Source of the DNA: Mycteria americana
Lineage: Eukaryota; Chordata; Aves; Ciconiiformes; Ciconiidae
DNA length: 64,000 bases
Direction: 5' to 3'
Assembly: GCF_035582795.1 (NCBI RefSeq)
Contig: NC_134365.1
Location: forward strand, 78,101,635-78,165,634
In this document: positions 29,501-39,400 of the stretch, piece by piece
Numbering within the stretch: position 1 is the first letter of the stretch
Layout: every line of letters begins with the position of its first letter
Position numbers and translations under genes: made by a program
The notes under the pieces: model-generated
What the model was told of the DNA's origin: nothing
The model's input: the letters and a program-made list of their open reading frames with translations, nothing else
Database searches by the model: none

Positions 29501-32500
29501 TGCTATGCAGATCTCTTTAGACCATAATGTTTGCTCCTCAAAGGAGATATTAAAAGAAGGCACCCACTTTATTGCATTTTTCCTTTTTGTCCATTTTGTT
29601 TCCTCTGACTTTATGTTCATGTATGATCCTTGGTGGCTTGTTCAGGAAGCTCTTTCTGTACAGTTGTGCCTTGCTTGTTTTGCAAGTTCACTGAACAGTC
29701 TGTCTAGGAACTGCCACCACCAAGCATTTTTTGAAGCATTTGCTTCATTAGAGAAACTTAATTTGACTTGTATCTCTGTTTTCAAGTAGAGGAAGCCAAA
29801 GCACCAAGAGACTAAGGGATTAGCACAAGGTCACGCAACAAGCAGCCTGGCTCCTTGATGATGTGATGTTGATGTTGCTTCATATGCAGCTGATAATAAT
29901 GCAGAAAAGACTAATGTTGTTTGCAAATAATTCCATTTAGTGTCCTTATTTCTTCTTTCTTACACACCCATATGTATTTTCTCATCTCTGTTCAGTTATG
30001 TCACTTCTGTTACATTCCTTGTTGCCTGGATGGCAAGTGATCTCTTGCCTTGGAGTCGGAAATGTTGATCTTGGGTACAGGCAGGAAGAACTCAACAAAG
30101 TGCAGCTCTGTTGTACTTGTTACTGGGAGCTCTCTGGCCTCTGCCATAGAGACTGAGATCAGGGCTTAATGGGGTTTCCTGGTTCATGTGGTACCCAGTC
30201 ACATTTTTACACTTGAAATTTGGAAATCTTAAATTACTTCCTTTGTATCAAAAAGTGAATATTTTCCCTATAATGGTACAAGCTTTCATTTCTTAGTCTC
30301 TCATGTATACTTTCTGCCATGTTTAAACATGTAAATGTTTAATATTGATTTAAATAGAATTATTCTCTATATCAAGTATAGAGAGAACAAAGCATTTTTT
30401 AAATTTGATTAAAGTTTTTAATGCCTATATAACTTTGAGAGTCTAAACACTTTACCTCTTTCAGGTCCATAACGTTTCCTTTGCTTTTGAGCTGATGCAA
30501 GATGGAGGACTGAAGAAACCAAAAGCTCGCCCCGAAGGTATGGACACGCCGCGTGGCTTTAAACTGTATATAAAGACATAATAACAAGTGCATTTCAAGT
30601 GCAACTCCATTTGAAGACAGTAGCGGTAGTACCACAAAGTGGAGCTGTAAATGCGCCCCTTGACAGTTTTCCAAAGCATTCATTGTCTGTGTCTGGGGTA
30701 TATCCTTACCTGTGTTTCTTGTCTGGAATAGATTCACTGAGGTGTACAAGTCTAGCTTTAGTGAATGATCCAAGAGCTGTTCAGTGCTATATTATAAATT
30801 CAGCTGGTATTCTCAGTAACAATCCAAGCAGGAAGCTTTTCATGGTCTAATTCTCATAATTCTTACAGTTAGTGCTAGTTTGGACTCTTGTGATCAGATT
30901 TCAGTGACAGATAACTGAAAGGCTTTTGGTTTTTTAAGTGAACCAGTAGCAAACTCTCTTCTTGATTTATGTGGACTTGGGAGTCAGAACTGAAAAGTGT
31001 AAAAACTGAGTTTTTCTTTTAAAGTCTCTGAACCTTGAAATTAATGTTGAGGTCTGTGTTGTTGCTTGCACTAGGGATAAAAAGAGGAATTAAAACTTTA
31101 TGACTGCTAAATGAGCAATTTTTATTCCTGGTATTACAAACTACATATGTGTTAGAGGCTTCCGGAGAACAAAGAAAAATGAGGAGCCCCCAAGAAATGT
31201 TCAGTCTGACTTAAAATGAGACAAAGTGGTGATAGTAAATAGATTAACAAATACTGGAGCTGGTTTTAGTGGGGAAAAATGGCAAAAGATGATATTAAAT
31301 GCATGTGTATTGTGTCAGTGCTGTTCTTTTAAATTTGGGGATGAAAAGTGCTCCTGAAAAATTCAGTGAAACAAGACACTGACTTGGGAAAGTAAAGGAG
31401 TGTTCTGAGTATTGGAGCTGAGTCAGTGGGTATATGAGGAGGACAAGGAAACTGGAGAAATATGAATGCACAATCAGGAATGGCAGTTTTTTGAGTAGAA
31501 GGGTTAAAGAGATTGCAGGAGGAGACCAGGTAAGCTAGATAAGCCTGTTTTGAGAGAGAGAAAATGTTAAAAACCTAGGAGAAGACTTCTCTAGTTGAAA
31601 GCTTGTCCTTTTTCTTTGTTTTGTTTCAATCAGTTGATCTAACAGAGGAGATTACCTTCCCATAAGGCTATCTTAGACCCTTACACTATCATGAGTGGTA
31701 GAACACTATAGCAGATCTTTTGTTCGCTCCGGACAAGGTGTGTAGATTCAGTAAGCAGCAGAATATGTTTCAGTGTTTTACTGATTGAAAATTTAATTAT
31801 TAATAGAAGTTAGAGAGCCAAATTAGCTCATAGAACATTGCTTTTTGCTTTTCGCTGCTGCAGGATGTACAGTCTCTTGTGTGCATTCCTTCCTCTTCTG
31901 TGTGCGTACCCATTCCCGGCAGCAATAGTTCACAGCTGTTGGAGTGAGTGTGCTTGTGTGGTGTCTGTGTGGCTGGAATTACCTGCAAAACTGACTGTTG
32001 CTTTTGAAAAGCTGCTTCTGTGGAGAGGACAGTAACATCTTGGGCTTTGCTTGTCACTGTATTTTCATCGAATCCTCTGTAGGATCTTGAGAGTCAGTAC
32101 AGTCATGTAATATGTGTTTCTTAGAACAAGAATTCATTTTGTCATAGACCTCCATGCTCTGCAAAAAGTTTTGTGTATGGTATACTCTGTTAATGCCGTA
32201 CTGATCTATTGTTCATTCCTAAATAGGCTGGAAAACCTGTTAGGTGAATCCATGGCTGTAGGATTTTCATGTAAAACGTTGTCTAGAGTAGAACATCACA
32301 ATTTTTATTTCTATAGCCCATGCTTTCTGCAGTGCTTGGAAGAAAGAGGTCTTGTTTAATATTTTAGTGTGTCTTTGTACAGGTGATAAACAAAAATAAG
32401 AGCATACAGGACAGCTCCTCTTCTCTGTTCTTCCAGCCCAATTCAGTAGATTGAGCCAGCAGCAGTACCTGATGCTGAGTTATTGCAGCAAAAGTATGTT

Positions 32501-35239
32501 GTAGTGGATTAATTTATTAGCCTCTAACGGGGTTGTTATGGAGTGTTAAGGTTCTTAATTAATGGAATATTTAAACTATTTTGATGATTTATGGCCACTT
32601 TCAGTTAACATTTTATTAGTTGTTGTTGGTAATGTAATGACTGTGCATGCTTCATCTTACAATAAGAAATGGGAGGCTGAGAATATGCTTATTCCTGGGA
32701 ATGCCTGTTCAAAGCTGATCAACAAGGAACACTATAATCGCCCACACAGGGAGGATGCATCTCACACTACTGTACTCTTTAATGCAGGAAACAAAGGCAT
32801 AACGAGGTCTGAAAGTTAGGAAAATGTCAGGCTAGAATTACAGTATAACTTTTGCAACAGTGAAGGTAATTAACAATCAGTGTGAATTGTCAAGGGATGG
32901 AGGTGGAATTTCTACCACTGGAAGATTTAAAAAGAAAAAAGAAAACAAAAAACCATGCAATGTTAAGCTTATTTTTTTAATTCAACTACAGCTTGGTTAG
33001 TAAGCTCAACACAGGATTTCTAAGGTAAAGTTCTCCAAGGACTGGGTTGTACATGAGATCAGACTACATGACCACAATAGTTTCTTCTGACCCTAAATTT
33101 ACATGCCATTACACTGCCAAATAAAAGAGCTGGATCCATTCCTTCTTTTAGTGATGGGCCCTCCCATACCTCTCATTCCTCAGGGTAGTCACCAGGGGTG
33201 ATCAGCAGCCGGTATTTAGCTCAAATTGCTGTTGGAGATTAGTAGGAGTCAGCCTTAAATACCTCCATGAGGGCAGATAGACAGGGTGCCTGCCCAGCCC
33301 AGTGCTGCAGATCTGGGCCCCCTTCCAGCTCCTGCTTGTGCTCTTTCTGGTGCCCTTAGCTCTTGCTCTGGCACTTCGCTGCCTCTTAGTCCTTGGGACG
33401 TGACCTGGTTTCCTAACTGTTCTTCTGGCTTCCAGAGATGTTTCTGCTCTGCCCTCTAGATTTCTGTTTCTCTCCACTGGCACCTTGATCTTGGTTTATA
33501 GCATAGGCAGTTCCTGCCTCTGAACTGATGTCAGCCAGAGGCAGGAACTGAACCCTGCAAGACTTGATCACACCGCTTCATGCCATGGCAGCTGAGATGG
33601 AGGTTATGGTGGCTCAGGGAAGAGACCCATCCTGCTTTCAGTGGAAGGCTGAAGATGGATGACATGGGGAGAAGAAAACCGTCTGGGAGGAATAGGGCAA
33701 ATACACTGAAAATCTCTGACCACTGCAGAGCTAACTGTTTGGACCAGTTTTTTGGCATTTTCATAGTGCCAGCACTATTTTGTTTATTTGTTTAGCAAGC
33801 AAAAGTGGCTGCCAGCATCAGTGGGTCAAATTTGCTGGTAGTTGCCTCTTCTGCAGTTATTTGCCTTAATTTCCCATCTTTAGAAATGCATGGCTGTTGC
33901 AAAGTGTTGTGTCTCATGGCTAAATTTACATTTTAAATCCATTTCTGAGGGAACTGGGTCTTGGTGCAGAGGAACCAATGCTGATTCTGGCTGTTATCTT
34001 ACTGAGAATTTTATGGTAGTAAGCAACTTCCTTGTTTGAACTTTCAACTAACTTGAAATATTTAATATTTCAGTTATCCAGGTAAGACTTCTCTTTTTTC
34101 AGGGTGTATTACTTCACAGCAGTTAGGACCTTTCCTTTCTTTGGGTCAGCAGAAGATTCTTTTGCAAATGCAAAATACAAAACCATAATTGAAATATGTA
34201 AAATAATACAGGAAAGAGGTAGAAAGAAAAGTTTGAGAGGTTACTGAAAATACCAGATGAAGTGTGGGGGTTAGGGTGTTATCCAGTATGGGATGGGAGG
34301 GAAGGGTGGAGAGGTCCTGGCAATGATTCTTCAAAACAGGCAGTAGGTGTTTTCCCTGGACCTCACATTAATTGTACTTAGTCTGGTAACTGTTTGCTGT
34401 CTTCCTAGTTCTTTGAATGATTTTTTAATTATCTGTTCTTCCTTACTTCTGCTTCCATATATAGTTTACTGTGTATTTTTGGGTTCCTCCTCGTCCTTTC
34501 TTATATGTTATATCCAACCTTTCTTTCCACCTCTCAGCCTTCTCTGTGCTATGCCTCCCCTCGTAGTCCCTGGATTACATGTCTGTGGTATTTCCTGGCA
34601 TTTTATTATAGTAATAGGTTGGGAGGTGCTAGCAGAAAAGCTTTTTGTTGAGGACTGTTCCAGACCTGTTCCCTGGCCTAGCATGCTAAGAAGGGATATT
34701 GGATTATAGAAAGCTTTGAGTCTGCTAAGAGAATTCAGGCTTCGTTTATTCGTGGACTGTATCATTGCAGATTTGTGGATGTGTGAGATTCAGTATCTCA
34801 TATGATGTATATGCTACTTGTTTGCTGCTTCTGTGGCCTATTAAAGTCACTGGTAGTATTTCCCAAAGCCTTTATCCCAGGTCTCAGACAGGAGTAGACT
34901 TTTGCTGTAACCAGTTTTAGATGAGGAAGGGAATTATCTTTCTTCCATTTCCCAGAGAAGTTAGCTGTGACTGTATTATTGTGAAGGTGTTTTGAAGTGC
35001 ATCATATGGGACGTTTAAAAAGCTTGACTTGAGGAGATCAAAACTCTGTGGGGTTTTTTGTTGCTGATGCCACTGGCTCAGAGATGTGGGAGCTTTTGTT
35101 CCTTTGAGGACAAACAAGGGAGAACAAAAAGCAAATTAAGAATTTCTCCTTTTCTTCCACAGATGTTGTCAACTTGGACCTGAAGTCTACCCTCAGGGTT
35201 CTGTACAACCTGTTCACAAAGTACAAGAATGTTGAATGA
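8437..35239 (+). CDS. PARVB: PARVB (beta-parvin), 3' part, ten coding exons
   Basis: Beta-parvin is an adaptor with two calponin-homology (CH) domains. It binds integrin-linked kinase and paxillin through CH2 and links integrin adhesions to actin and to PIX/Rac signalling (family knowledge). Joining 8437-8539, 11939-12079, 12961-13076, 19367-19425, 21133-21152, 22903-22964, 24660-24728, 26986-27087, 30465-30537 and 35163-35239 gives one open frame of 273 codons ending in TGA. All introns are GT-AG and every phase matches. This equals the length I recall for human PARVB from its VLIDW motif to the C-terminus. CH1 fills roughly the first 100 residues, a linker follows, and CH2 runs from about residue 163 to the end. 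Beta rather than alpha or gamma is called from ERDAFDTLFDHAPDKLSVVK and the C-terminal KYKNVE. The N-terminal exons are upstream of the window. PARVG follows in tandem. Confidence 0.96.
8540..11938 (+). other. PARVB: PARVB intron, with a TACA microsatellite
   Basis: GT-AG intron (gtgagt...acag) of about 3.4 kb. Apart from a short TACA-type tetranucleotide repeat at 9731-9760, nothing is recognised. Confidence 0.9.
9731..9760. repeat. (TACA)n short tandem repeat
   Basis: About five copies of TACA followed by imperfect copies (tacg, taca, tatg). It is a short interrupted microsatellite within a PARVB intron. Confidence 0.8.
11939..12079 (+). CDS. PARVB: PARVB exon: CH1 middle (EKLADRKLNVAEV...)
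   Basis: This 141-nt exon completes a split Glu codon and reads EKLADRKLNVAEVTQSEIGQ, then KQKLQTVLEAVHDLL, ending before a split Ser codon. The acceptor is aaatacag and the donor gtaagg. The paralogous PARVG exon at 53012-53152 is also 141 nt with the same phases. Confidence 0.97.
12080..12960 (+). other. PARVB: PARVB intron, no other content seen
   Basis: GT-AG intron of 881 nt between the two CH1 exons. The acceptor has a strong pyrimidine tract. No repeat or RNA gene was recognised. Confidence 0.9.
12961..13076 (+). CDS. PARVB: PARVB exon: end of CH1 (SIHGKNLISILHLLVALAMHF...)
   Basis: This 116-nt exon reads SIHGKNLISILHLLVALAMH, followed by the proline-containing stretch FRAPIRLPEHVSVQVVVVR. 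It closes CH1. The acceptor is ccctgcag and the donor CGG|gtgagt. It matches the PARVG exon at 54368-54483 in length and phase. Confidence 0.97.
14686..15264 (-). mobile_element. Solo LTR of an endogenous retrovirus, antisense to PARVB
   Basis: Read on the minus strand, it starts TGTGCTGGTT and ends near GGTTAAACCACGATA. Signals in the right order on that strand are a TATA-type box CATATAAAG (complement of 14999-15007) and an ATTAAA poly(A)-like signal (complement of 14812-14817). The sequence closely resembles an LTR family I recall as abundant in neoavian genomes. No gag, pol or env sequence flanks it, so it is a solo LTR. No clean target-site duplication was found: the left flank ataaag and right flank aatggc do not match. 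Family name and exact ends are uncertain. Confidence 0.8.
15797..15822. repeat. (ATT)n microsatellite
   Basis: About seven ATT units ending in ataatt, within a PARVB intron. Confidence 0.8.
16330..16420. repeat. Possible MIR-like remnant
   Basis: The block tccataaaatgagataatatta resembles the conserved 'taaaatgagataataat' part of MIR-type SINEs. Nothing else aligns convincingly, so this is tentative. Confidence 0.25.
19367..19425 (+). CDS. PARVB: PARVB exon: inter-CH linker, first part
   Basis: This 59-nt exon reads KREGLLQTTHVTEELTTTT plus the first two bases of a Glu codon. It encodes the start of the flexible linker between CH1 and CH2. The acceptor is ttccag and the donor GA|gtaagc. It ends in phase 2 and needs the 20-nt microexon to restore frame. 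Confidence 0.96.
19426..21132 (+). other. PARVB: PARVB intron before the microexon
   Basis: GT-AG intron (gtaagc...gcag) of about 1.7 kb, AT-rich, with nothing else recognised. Confidence 0.88.
21133..21152 (+). CDS. PARVB: PARVB 20-nt microexon (MMMGRF)
   Basis: This exon is only 20 nt: one base finishing a Glu codon, six codons MMMGRF, and one base opening the next Glu codon. It is flanked by cttgcag and gtaagt. Without it the flanking exons (ending phase 2, starting phase 1) do not join in frame. The residues match the linker of human beta-parvin as I recall it. Confidence 0.95.
21153..22902 (+). other. PARVB: PARVB intron after the microexon
   Basis: GT-AG intron (gtaagt...accag) of 1.75 kb. 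It contains a run of about 16 T at 21171-21186, only 19 nt past the microexon donor, and a weak MIR-like stretch at 21830-21945. Confidence 0.88.
21830..21945. repeat. Possible MIR-like remnant
   Basis: The block order caagtcatttggtttctctg, then ccccatttataatgtg, then an accttaaaaattaataagg-like segment, resembles the 'caagtcacttaacctctctg...ccatctgtaaaatg' order of MIR-type elements. It is strongly diverged. Confidence 0.3.
22903..22964 (+). CDS. PARVB: PARVB exon: linker to CH2 (ERDAFDTLFDHAPDKL...)
   Basis: This 62-nt exon reads ERDAFDTLFDHAPDKLSVVK followed by K, the highly conserved segment leading into CH2. The acceptor is a long T/C tract ending aaaccag, and the donor is AAG|gtaaaa. 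It has the same size and phase as the PARVG exon at 59471-59532. Confidence 0.97.
22965..24659 (+). other. PARVB: PARVB intron, no other content seen
   Basis: GT-AG intron of about 1.7 kb (gtaaaa...tatag). An open stretch at 23389-23571 has no supporting splice context or known homology. Confidence 0.88.
24660..24728 (+). CDS. PARVB: PARVB exon: CH2 helix 1 (SLITFVNKHLNKLNLEV...)
   Basis: This 69-nt, phase-0 exon has 23 codons, SLITFVNKHLNKLNLEVTEL and then ETQ. It begins CH2. The acceptor is cttttatag and the donor CAG|gtaggg. Confidence 0.97.
24729..26985 (+). other. PARVB: PARVB intron, no other content seen
   Basis: GT-AG intron of about 2.26 kb inside CH2. A four-copy TAG run lies near 26148-26160. 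Nothing else is recognised. Confidence 0.88.
26986..27087 (+). CDS. PARVB: PARVB exon: CH2 core (FADGVYLVLLMGLLEDYF...)
   Basis: This 102-nt, phase-0 exon has 34 codons, FADGVYLVLLMGLLEDYFVP and then LHNFYLTPESFDQK. It is the central CH2 segment; the FADG-V-LL motif is shared with PARVG 60902-61003. The acceptor is tatttag and the donor AAG|gtaggt. Confidence 0.97.
27430..27535. repeat. Ancient amniote interspersed-repeat-like remnant
   Basis: The blocks cagggatgccttattgtgcta and aataggcaagaaagacaaa followed by aggtgagag match, in order, a diverged amniote repeat recalled from reptile genomes. Similar blocks occur at 1345-1480 and 31120-31240. The family is not certain. Confidence 0.4.
29785..29860. 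repeat. MIR-like SINE core remnant
   Basis: The blocks agaggaagccaaagcacca, gagactaagggattagc and acaaggtcacgcaacaagc follow the 'gaggaaactgaggca...agaggttaagtgac...caaggtcacacagc' order of MIR-type SINEs, with many substitutions. Confidence 0.45.
30465..30537 (+). CDS. PARVB: PARVB exon: CH2 (VHNVSFAFELMQDGGLKKPK...)
   Basis: This 73-nt exon has 24 codons plus one base. It reads VHNVSFAFELMQDGGLKKPK and then ARPE. The acceptor is ctctttcag and the donor G|gtatgg. Confidence 0.97.
31120..31240. repeat. Ancient amniote interspersed-repeat-like remnant
   Basis: The block order gtattacaaac, a gaggcttccgg-like segment, caagaaatgttcagtctgact and gagacaaagtggtgata parallels the same diverged family suspected at 27430-27535. 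The match is by eye. Confidence 0.3.
33005..33110 (+). repeat. Old CR1/L3-type LINE 3'-end remnant
   Basis: The stretch around gggttgtacatgagatcagac, tacatgaccacaatagt and ttcttctgaccctaaattta resembles the 3' end of ancient CR1/L3-type LINEs ('gaccagatgatc...tcccttctgaccttaaa'). It is short and diverged. The orientation is + if the match is right. Confidence 0.5.
35163..35239 (+). CDS. PARVB: PARVB terminal coding exon and stop
   Basis: This exon completes a split Asp codon and reads DVVNLDLKSTLRVLYNLFTK, then YKNVE and TGA at 35237-35239. It is the last CH2 helix and C-terminus. The acceptor is tcttccacag. The 3' UTR follows directly. Confidence 0.97.
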
Positions 35240-35292
35240 ACCTGGAAGCTGCTGAGGTCCTCATCCTTCCAACCTCCATAGGCAGAAATTAC

Positions 35293-35298
35293 AATAAA
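35293..35298 (+). terminator. PARVB: Proximal AATAAA polyadenylation signal of PARVB
   Basis: A canonical AATAAA sits 54 nt after the stop codon, followed by a C/T-rich then GT-containing stretch (ccctttgtgcc). Cleavage would fall near 35310-35320, giving a very short 3' UTR. Confidence 0.7.
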
Positions 35299-37194
35299 CA
35301 CACCCTCTGCACGCTCCCTTTGTGCCTTATGCTATACTTCATGCATTCTTTCTACAGTTGATGTGGTCTGTCTGTAGCTGTTTGTATTACAATCCCACTG
35401 AAAATAATGCATGTGTATTCTCTAGTCACTTGAAAATGTGTAGATATTTCACACTTTTACCAAAAGATACTGTTGAGTCTGTTGTTTGTTATCATCAACA
35501 AATGTTCTTTTGATAAAGGAAATATACCACTAACTAATAAGCAGGGAAAACATGAGACCTTCCTCATGGCTGGAGACTCTTTGCTTCTATAATAGACTTT
35601 CTTTTGCATACTCCTTGTTTGCCACTGGCATTTGATAATTTACCAGGCTTAAGTGTTAGCAGTAGGAAATCAGCATTGGAATTTATTTAGAAGCTGAGCC
35701 TTTTCTGTTAAATAAGGTTTTTTATGTTCTTTTGGGTGGGTGGGACTGGGGGGAATTACAGGCACTATCTGAAGCTAATGGCAAAAGCTTCAGTTTTTGT
35801 GTTAACCTCATACTACTCAGTGTTATTTCCATTCAGTGTTTACACAAAATAAGTCTTGCAATGGGATGACCAGCTAACCTTTTGATGCCTATTTTTTATT
35901 TCATCTCCTTTCTGGGGTAAATTTGGTTGCTAGAGCCACTGTCATCCGTTAAGCATGCAGCGTCGATCAGGTCGGTCAGGAGCTGGTCAAATAGGTGCAG
36001 GATGGATTAATGTGTTTTGCCCCCAGTCCTTTCTGAAACGTACATGCGGTATAATGAGCTTGGCAGTTTAAAGGCTGACTCTTCATTTCATGTAGCTGAG
36101 TTAAAGGGTCAGATTCATTCCTGTTGGAGTTATTAGCAGCTGTACAGTTCTGAGGGTCAGGCTTTTATAAACAGAGTTTTATGTATTTTCTTTCCTAAAG
36201 AGTAGAACTGAATTACTCTATAAATAAGAGCTTGTCTTTACTTGTGGATTGCGCTGGGCTATGCAAGACGTCGTATACATAGTGCAAGCCGATGGTTAGC
36301 ACTAAATGTGAAGCTCTTCAGTGATCAGTTATGCTTTAAACTAATTTCATTGAATTGTCCTGTGCCATCACAAGAAATACTCTGCTAGGCTCTGGCCTAG
36401 TCCTGTAATTTTTTAAGCTGTTATGGATTTTAGCGGGAATCTGTTTTAAAAAAAGATTGCTAGATTTATCTGATAGAGTCTAGTTACCTCATAGTACTTA
36501 ACAGGTTTCATCTGTGGAGCTGTTCCTGGCTGGGGATGTGCAGGTGTAGTGGTGTCTACAGGGAGGTTGTGCTGAAACATGAGCCATAGATTTTTGAGGT
36601 GAGCTGTGCAAAGGAAATGGGAATGTAATTTCCAGAGTAAATTATTTGTGGAATATGCATATAATAGTGCTCCTTTCCTTGGGGTGCATAGGGGAGAGAT
36701 TTGACTGCTGCTTTTATGTATCACAGCAGCAACTTTTCTTTTATGGGCAGCTGTGATTTTGTGCAAAACTTAGGCTGAGTGCCCCAAAGAGGAAGCGGGT
36801 AGCATTGCTCTGCTCCATGGGCTCACTTGAGTCCTGTTGTAAGTAGGCATCTTTTTTCCCTAAAAGTGGATTTCTTATGCCAACCTTTATTTACCTTTCT
36901 GAGTTCAAGAGGAAACTTGCTATTTGAATGGCATAATTTTACAAGTGGGATTTTCTCCTTCCCTCCTTAAACATTTTTTTTAATCTCAGAGGGAGAGAAA
37001 CGGGCTTGTGCTTCTTTGTTTCACATTTTTGGGTTCTGAGTTCTAGTATTTGATTTATTTGGGTCACCTCCTCTCATACCTCCAGAACAAAGATGGAAGG
37101 AAATTGCCCTTTCTTTCCATTAAAAATTCAGATCTCCTCTACCCTATAAGGTTCTGTGGGGAATCATTGATTGTCTGTACTTTAGGAGGAGCTG

Positions 37195-37290
37195 ACCTCC
37201 CGCTGTTTATACAGAGCCTAGTACAATTGGACTTGAATTTCAGATGGGGCCACTAGACTCTACAGTGATGCTAGCAATTATTACAGAGGA
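37195..37290. repeat. Ancient amniote interspersed-repeat-like remnant
   Basis: The blocks gtttatacagagcctagtac, gatggggccactagactcta and cagtgatgctagcaattatta follow the order of a repeat recalled from turtle and crocodile sequence ('tgtacagcgcctagcacaatgg...ctcctaggtgctacagtaat'). The assignment is from memory. Confidence 0.4.
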
Positions 37291-38791
37291 GACTTGCAGA
37301 GGCACCAAGGCCTGGTGGGTTAGCTCTCCTGGCAAGTTAATGAAATTGATCTAACTTTCATGCTGTGAAATAGGGGTATCATGAAGCTGGAAGGCGATTG
37401 AACTGAAAGGTCTCTCAAACTTTTAATTTAATGCAGTGTTATATGTGGGAAACAAGTCTGCTAAAGAGCTGTCATTCCACCCATCTCCCTTCAGCTGATG
37501 TGGAAGTGCCAATGCTGTTTACATTCTCTGAGACGCTGGGAAAGACCTCCAGAGAAATCTGGTTTTTGAAATTGCAGGCAATATTAATATCAAAAGCAAA
37601 CAGAAAGTAACAAAAGGAGATTGATAAGAGCAGTTTGGCTGTGGCGGGGTGGCTGTTTCTGAGATGGGGATTTACAGCTGGCATCCTCATTGCATGTGAG
37701 CAGATGTGAACATACCACCAAGTTTTAAGACAGTCTCTGTTTTGTTCAATTAGGTGTTTCTGGTCACTCTGCAGAAACCCGGGTCCCTCCTCTACAACCT
37801 GAGGCATGGGTCCCTTTTAGCATTCTTTCGATTAATATCCGTGTCAGTCAAGACTGCAGGCTTGATGCCCTGGACAGATTGGGGGCAGGTGTCATACCCC
37901 GTTTTGTTATGTTTTCAGGTCTGTTGGTAAATGTTGCATAAGGAAAATACATTTTTCGTTCCTTAGCTCCTTGCTGTCTAGCCAGGTCACTCTTCCTGTA
38001 GATGCTGTATTTAATGTTAACCAAATTGGGAGCAGGATGGATTTAACTGAACTTGAGCTTCAAGCAGTCCAGTTTACAGGAAGAGCAGTGTAGGTAAAGC
38101 TTCTCTAAACGCCTGTTTTTGTCATGCCTTTCTCTTACATATGCATGATGCTTACTTCTTTTCCTCTCAAAAAGATAAGACAATGTTAAAAATGTTATTG
38201 CTATTCATGAACTCTTTGTGTTACTGGAGTTTTAGATATGTTCCCTGGGTGCCAGTGGGGTAGATCTGAATCCTGTTGAGTTCATCTGGAATGCTGAATG
38301 CTCTGCAGCATTTAAGCTTCCACATTTGTAAGTACTTAATGAATGTCTGTCTTTTCCAGTCCATACAACTTGCCTTTTAGGTGCATCTGCTTGACATACT
38401 CAGTTCCAGTGAGCTATATTACCACAGAAGAAGCCCAGATACTCGTCAGCTGCATCCTGTTTCTCAAGATGAAAAACCAACAGTGGCAGATTTTTTTAAA
38501 TCAGTTTAAATCTTATAGGGCTTCTTACCCCTCTTCCCCACACCCCAGTGCTTTCAGTATTAATGTATTTTTTAAGACTCTTTTCTACTGTTTTTAACAG
38601 TGTTTACTCTGGACTTCTAACTACTAAAAACCAGCCTTGCAGATAAAATTCTGGAATTGTCATGTGCTGGAGACATCCAGCTTTGTGACAGGAGTTGTGT
38701 ACTGTAAGCAAGTTACAATGCAATGCTATATTTGCTAAAAATCACAGCAGGAGTGTTGTGCATGGTTTGTGACAGTTGTACTATTTATTCA

Positions 38792-38801
38792 AATAAATAA
38801 A
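38792..38801 (+). terminator. Candidate distal polyadenylation signals
   Basis: Two overlapping AATAAA hexamers (38792 and 38796) sit in aaataaataaatg, followed within about 40 nt by T-rich sequence. This is a plausible alternative PARVB 3' end, unproven. Confidence 0.4.
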
Positions 38802-39400
38802 TGATGATCGCTTGGTTTTCTACATCTTTTTTTTTGGCTAAATGGACAAATCTGTGGCAAGAACTTTTGAAAGCTGGGCTTCAGCTGTCTTCTTCATCAA
38901 GGGTCATTGATATATGATGACCTATGCAGACCTAGCAAAGCAGTGATCTCAGGTTTCTGGCCCTGGTACAGCTGATGAGATTGTATGGGCAGACACAAAT
39001 AAGCTCTTTGGTAGGTTTCATCAGCTGCTTTTTTTTTTTTTTTTTTTTTTAATATTGTTCAGCTCCTGGACCTGATCAAGCTGTTTACCTTTTTCCTTCC
39101 ACAAGAGAAAAATAACTGAATTACACTCTCTGATACTGTTAGAAGACTTAGGGCCCAGTTCTTCCGCAGCAGCACAGGAGGGAAGCCTGGCATGCTGAAG
39201 CCAGTCCCATATGTGTCTACAGAGCACTTGGGAAGCCAGAAGCCCAAGTCTGGAGTGACATTGAAAATACCTGTGTGCTTCCCTTTGCTCTGGTATGGAG
39301 AGTATAGCGTGGCTCTCCAATAAAGCAAGGCCGTGTGGAGAAGCAGGAAAATGCATTATTAGAACTTGTTATTGGTGGGAGTCTGTTGATTCCTTGAATT

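Larger units (their letters stand above)
27088..30464 (+). other. PARVB: PARVB intron with ancient repeat remnants
   Basis: GT-AG intron of about 3.4 kb. It holds two weak ancient-repeat-like stretches (27430-27535 and 29785-29860). No exon-like sequence was recognised. Confidence 0.85.
30538..35162 (+). other. PARVB: PARVB last intron
   Basis: GT-AG intron of 4.6 kb (gtatgg...cacag) before the terminal exon. It holds an ancient-repeat-like stretch (31120-31240) and a LINE 3'-end-like stretch (33005-33110). No other gene was recognised. Confidence 0.85.
35240..39400 (+). other. PARVB: PARVB 3' UTR (proximal) and possible extended 3' UTR
   Basis: Directly after the stop codon comes a short UTR with AATAAA at 35293-35298. 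The next 3.5 kb has no recognisable gene. It ends at overlapping AATAAA signals (38792-38801) in an AT-rich, UTR-like context followed by a T-rich tract, which would suit an alternative distal cleavage site. Another AATAAA lies at 39319-39324. Whether the long form exists cannot be told from sequence. A repeat-like stretch lies at 37195-37290 and a run of about 22 T at 39028-39050. Confidence 0.5.

Noticed and set aside
39028..39050. Long T runs (also 41024-41044, 50770-50790) as tails of minus-strand retroposons
   Set aside because: No element body was recognised next to any of them, so they are treated as simple homopolymers.
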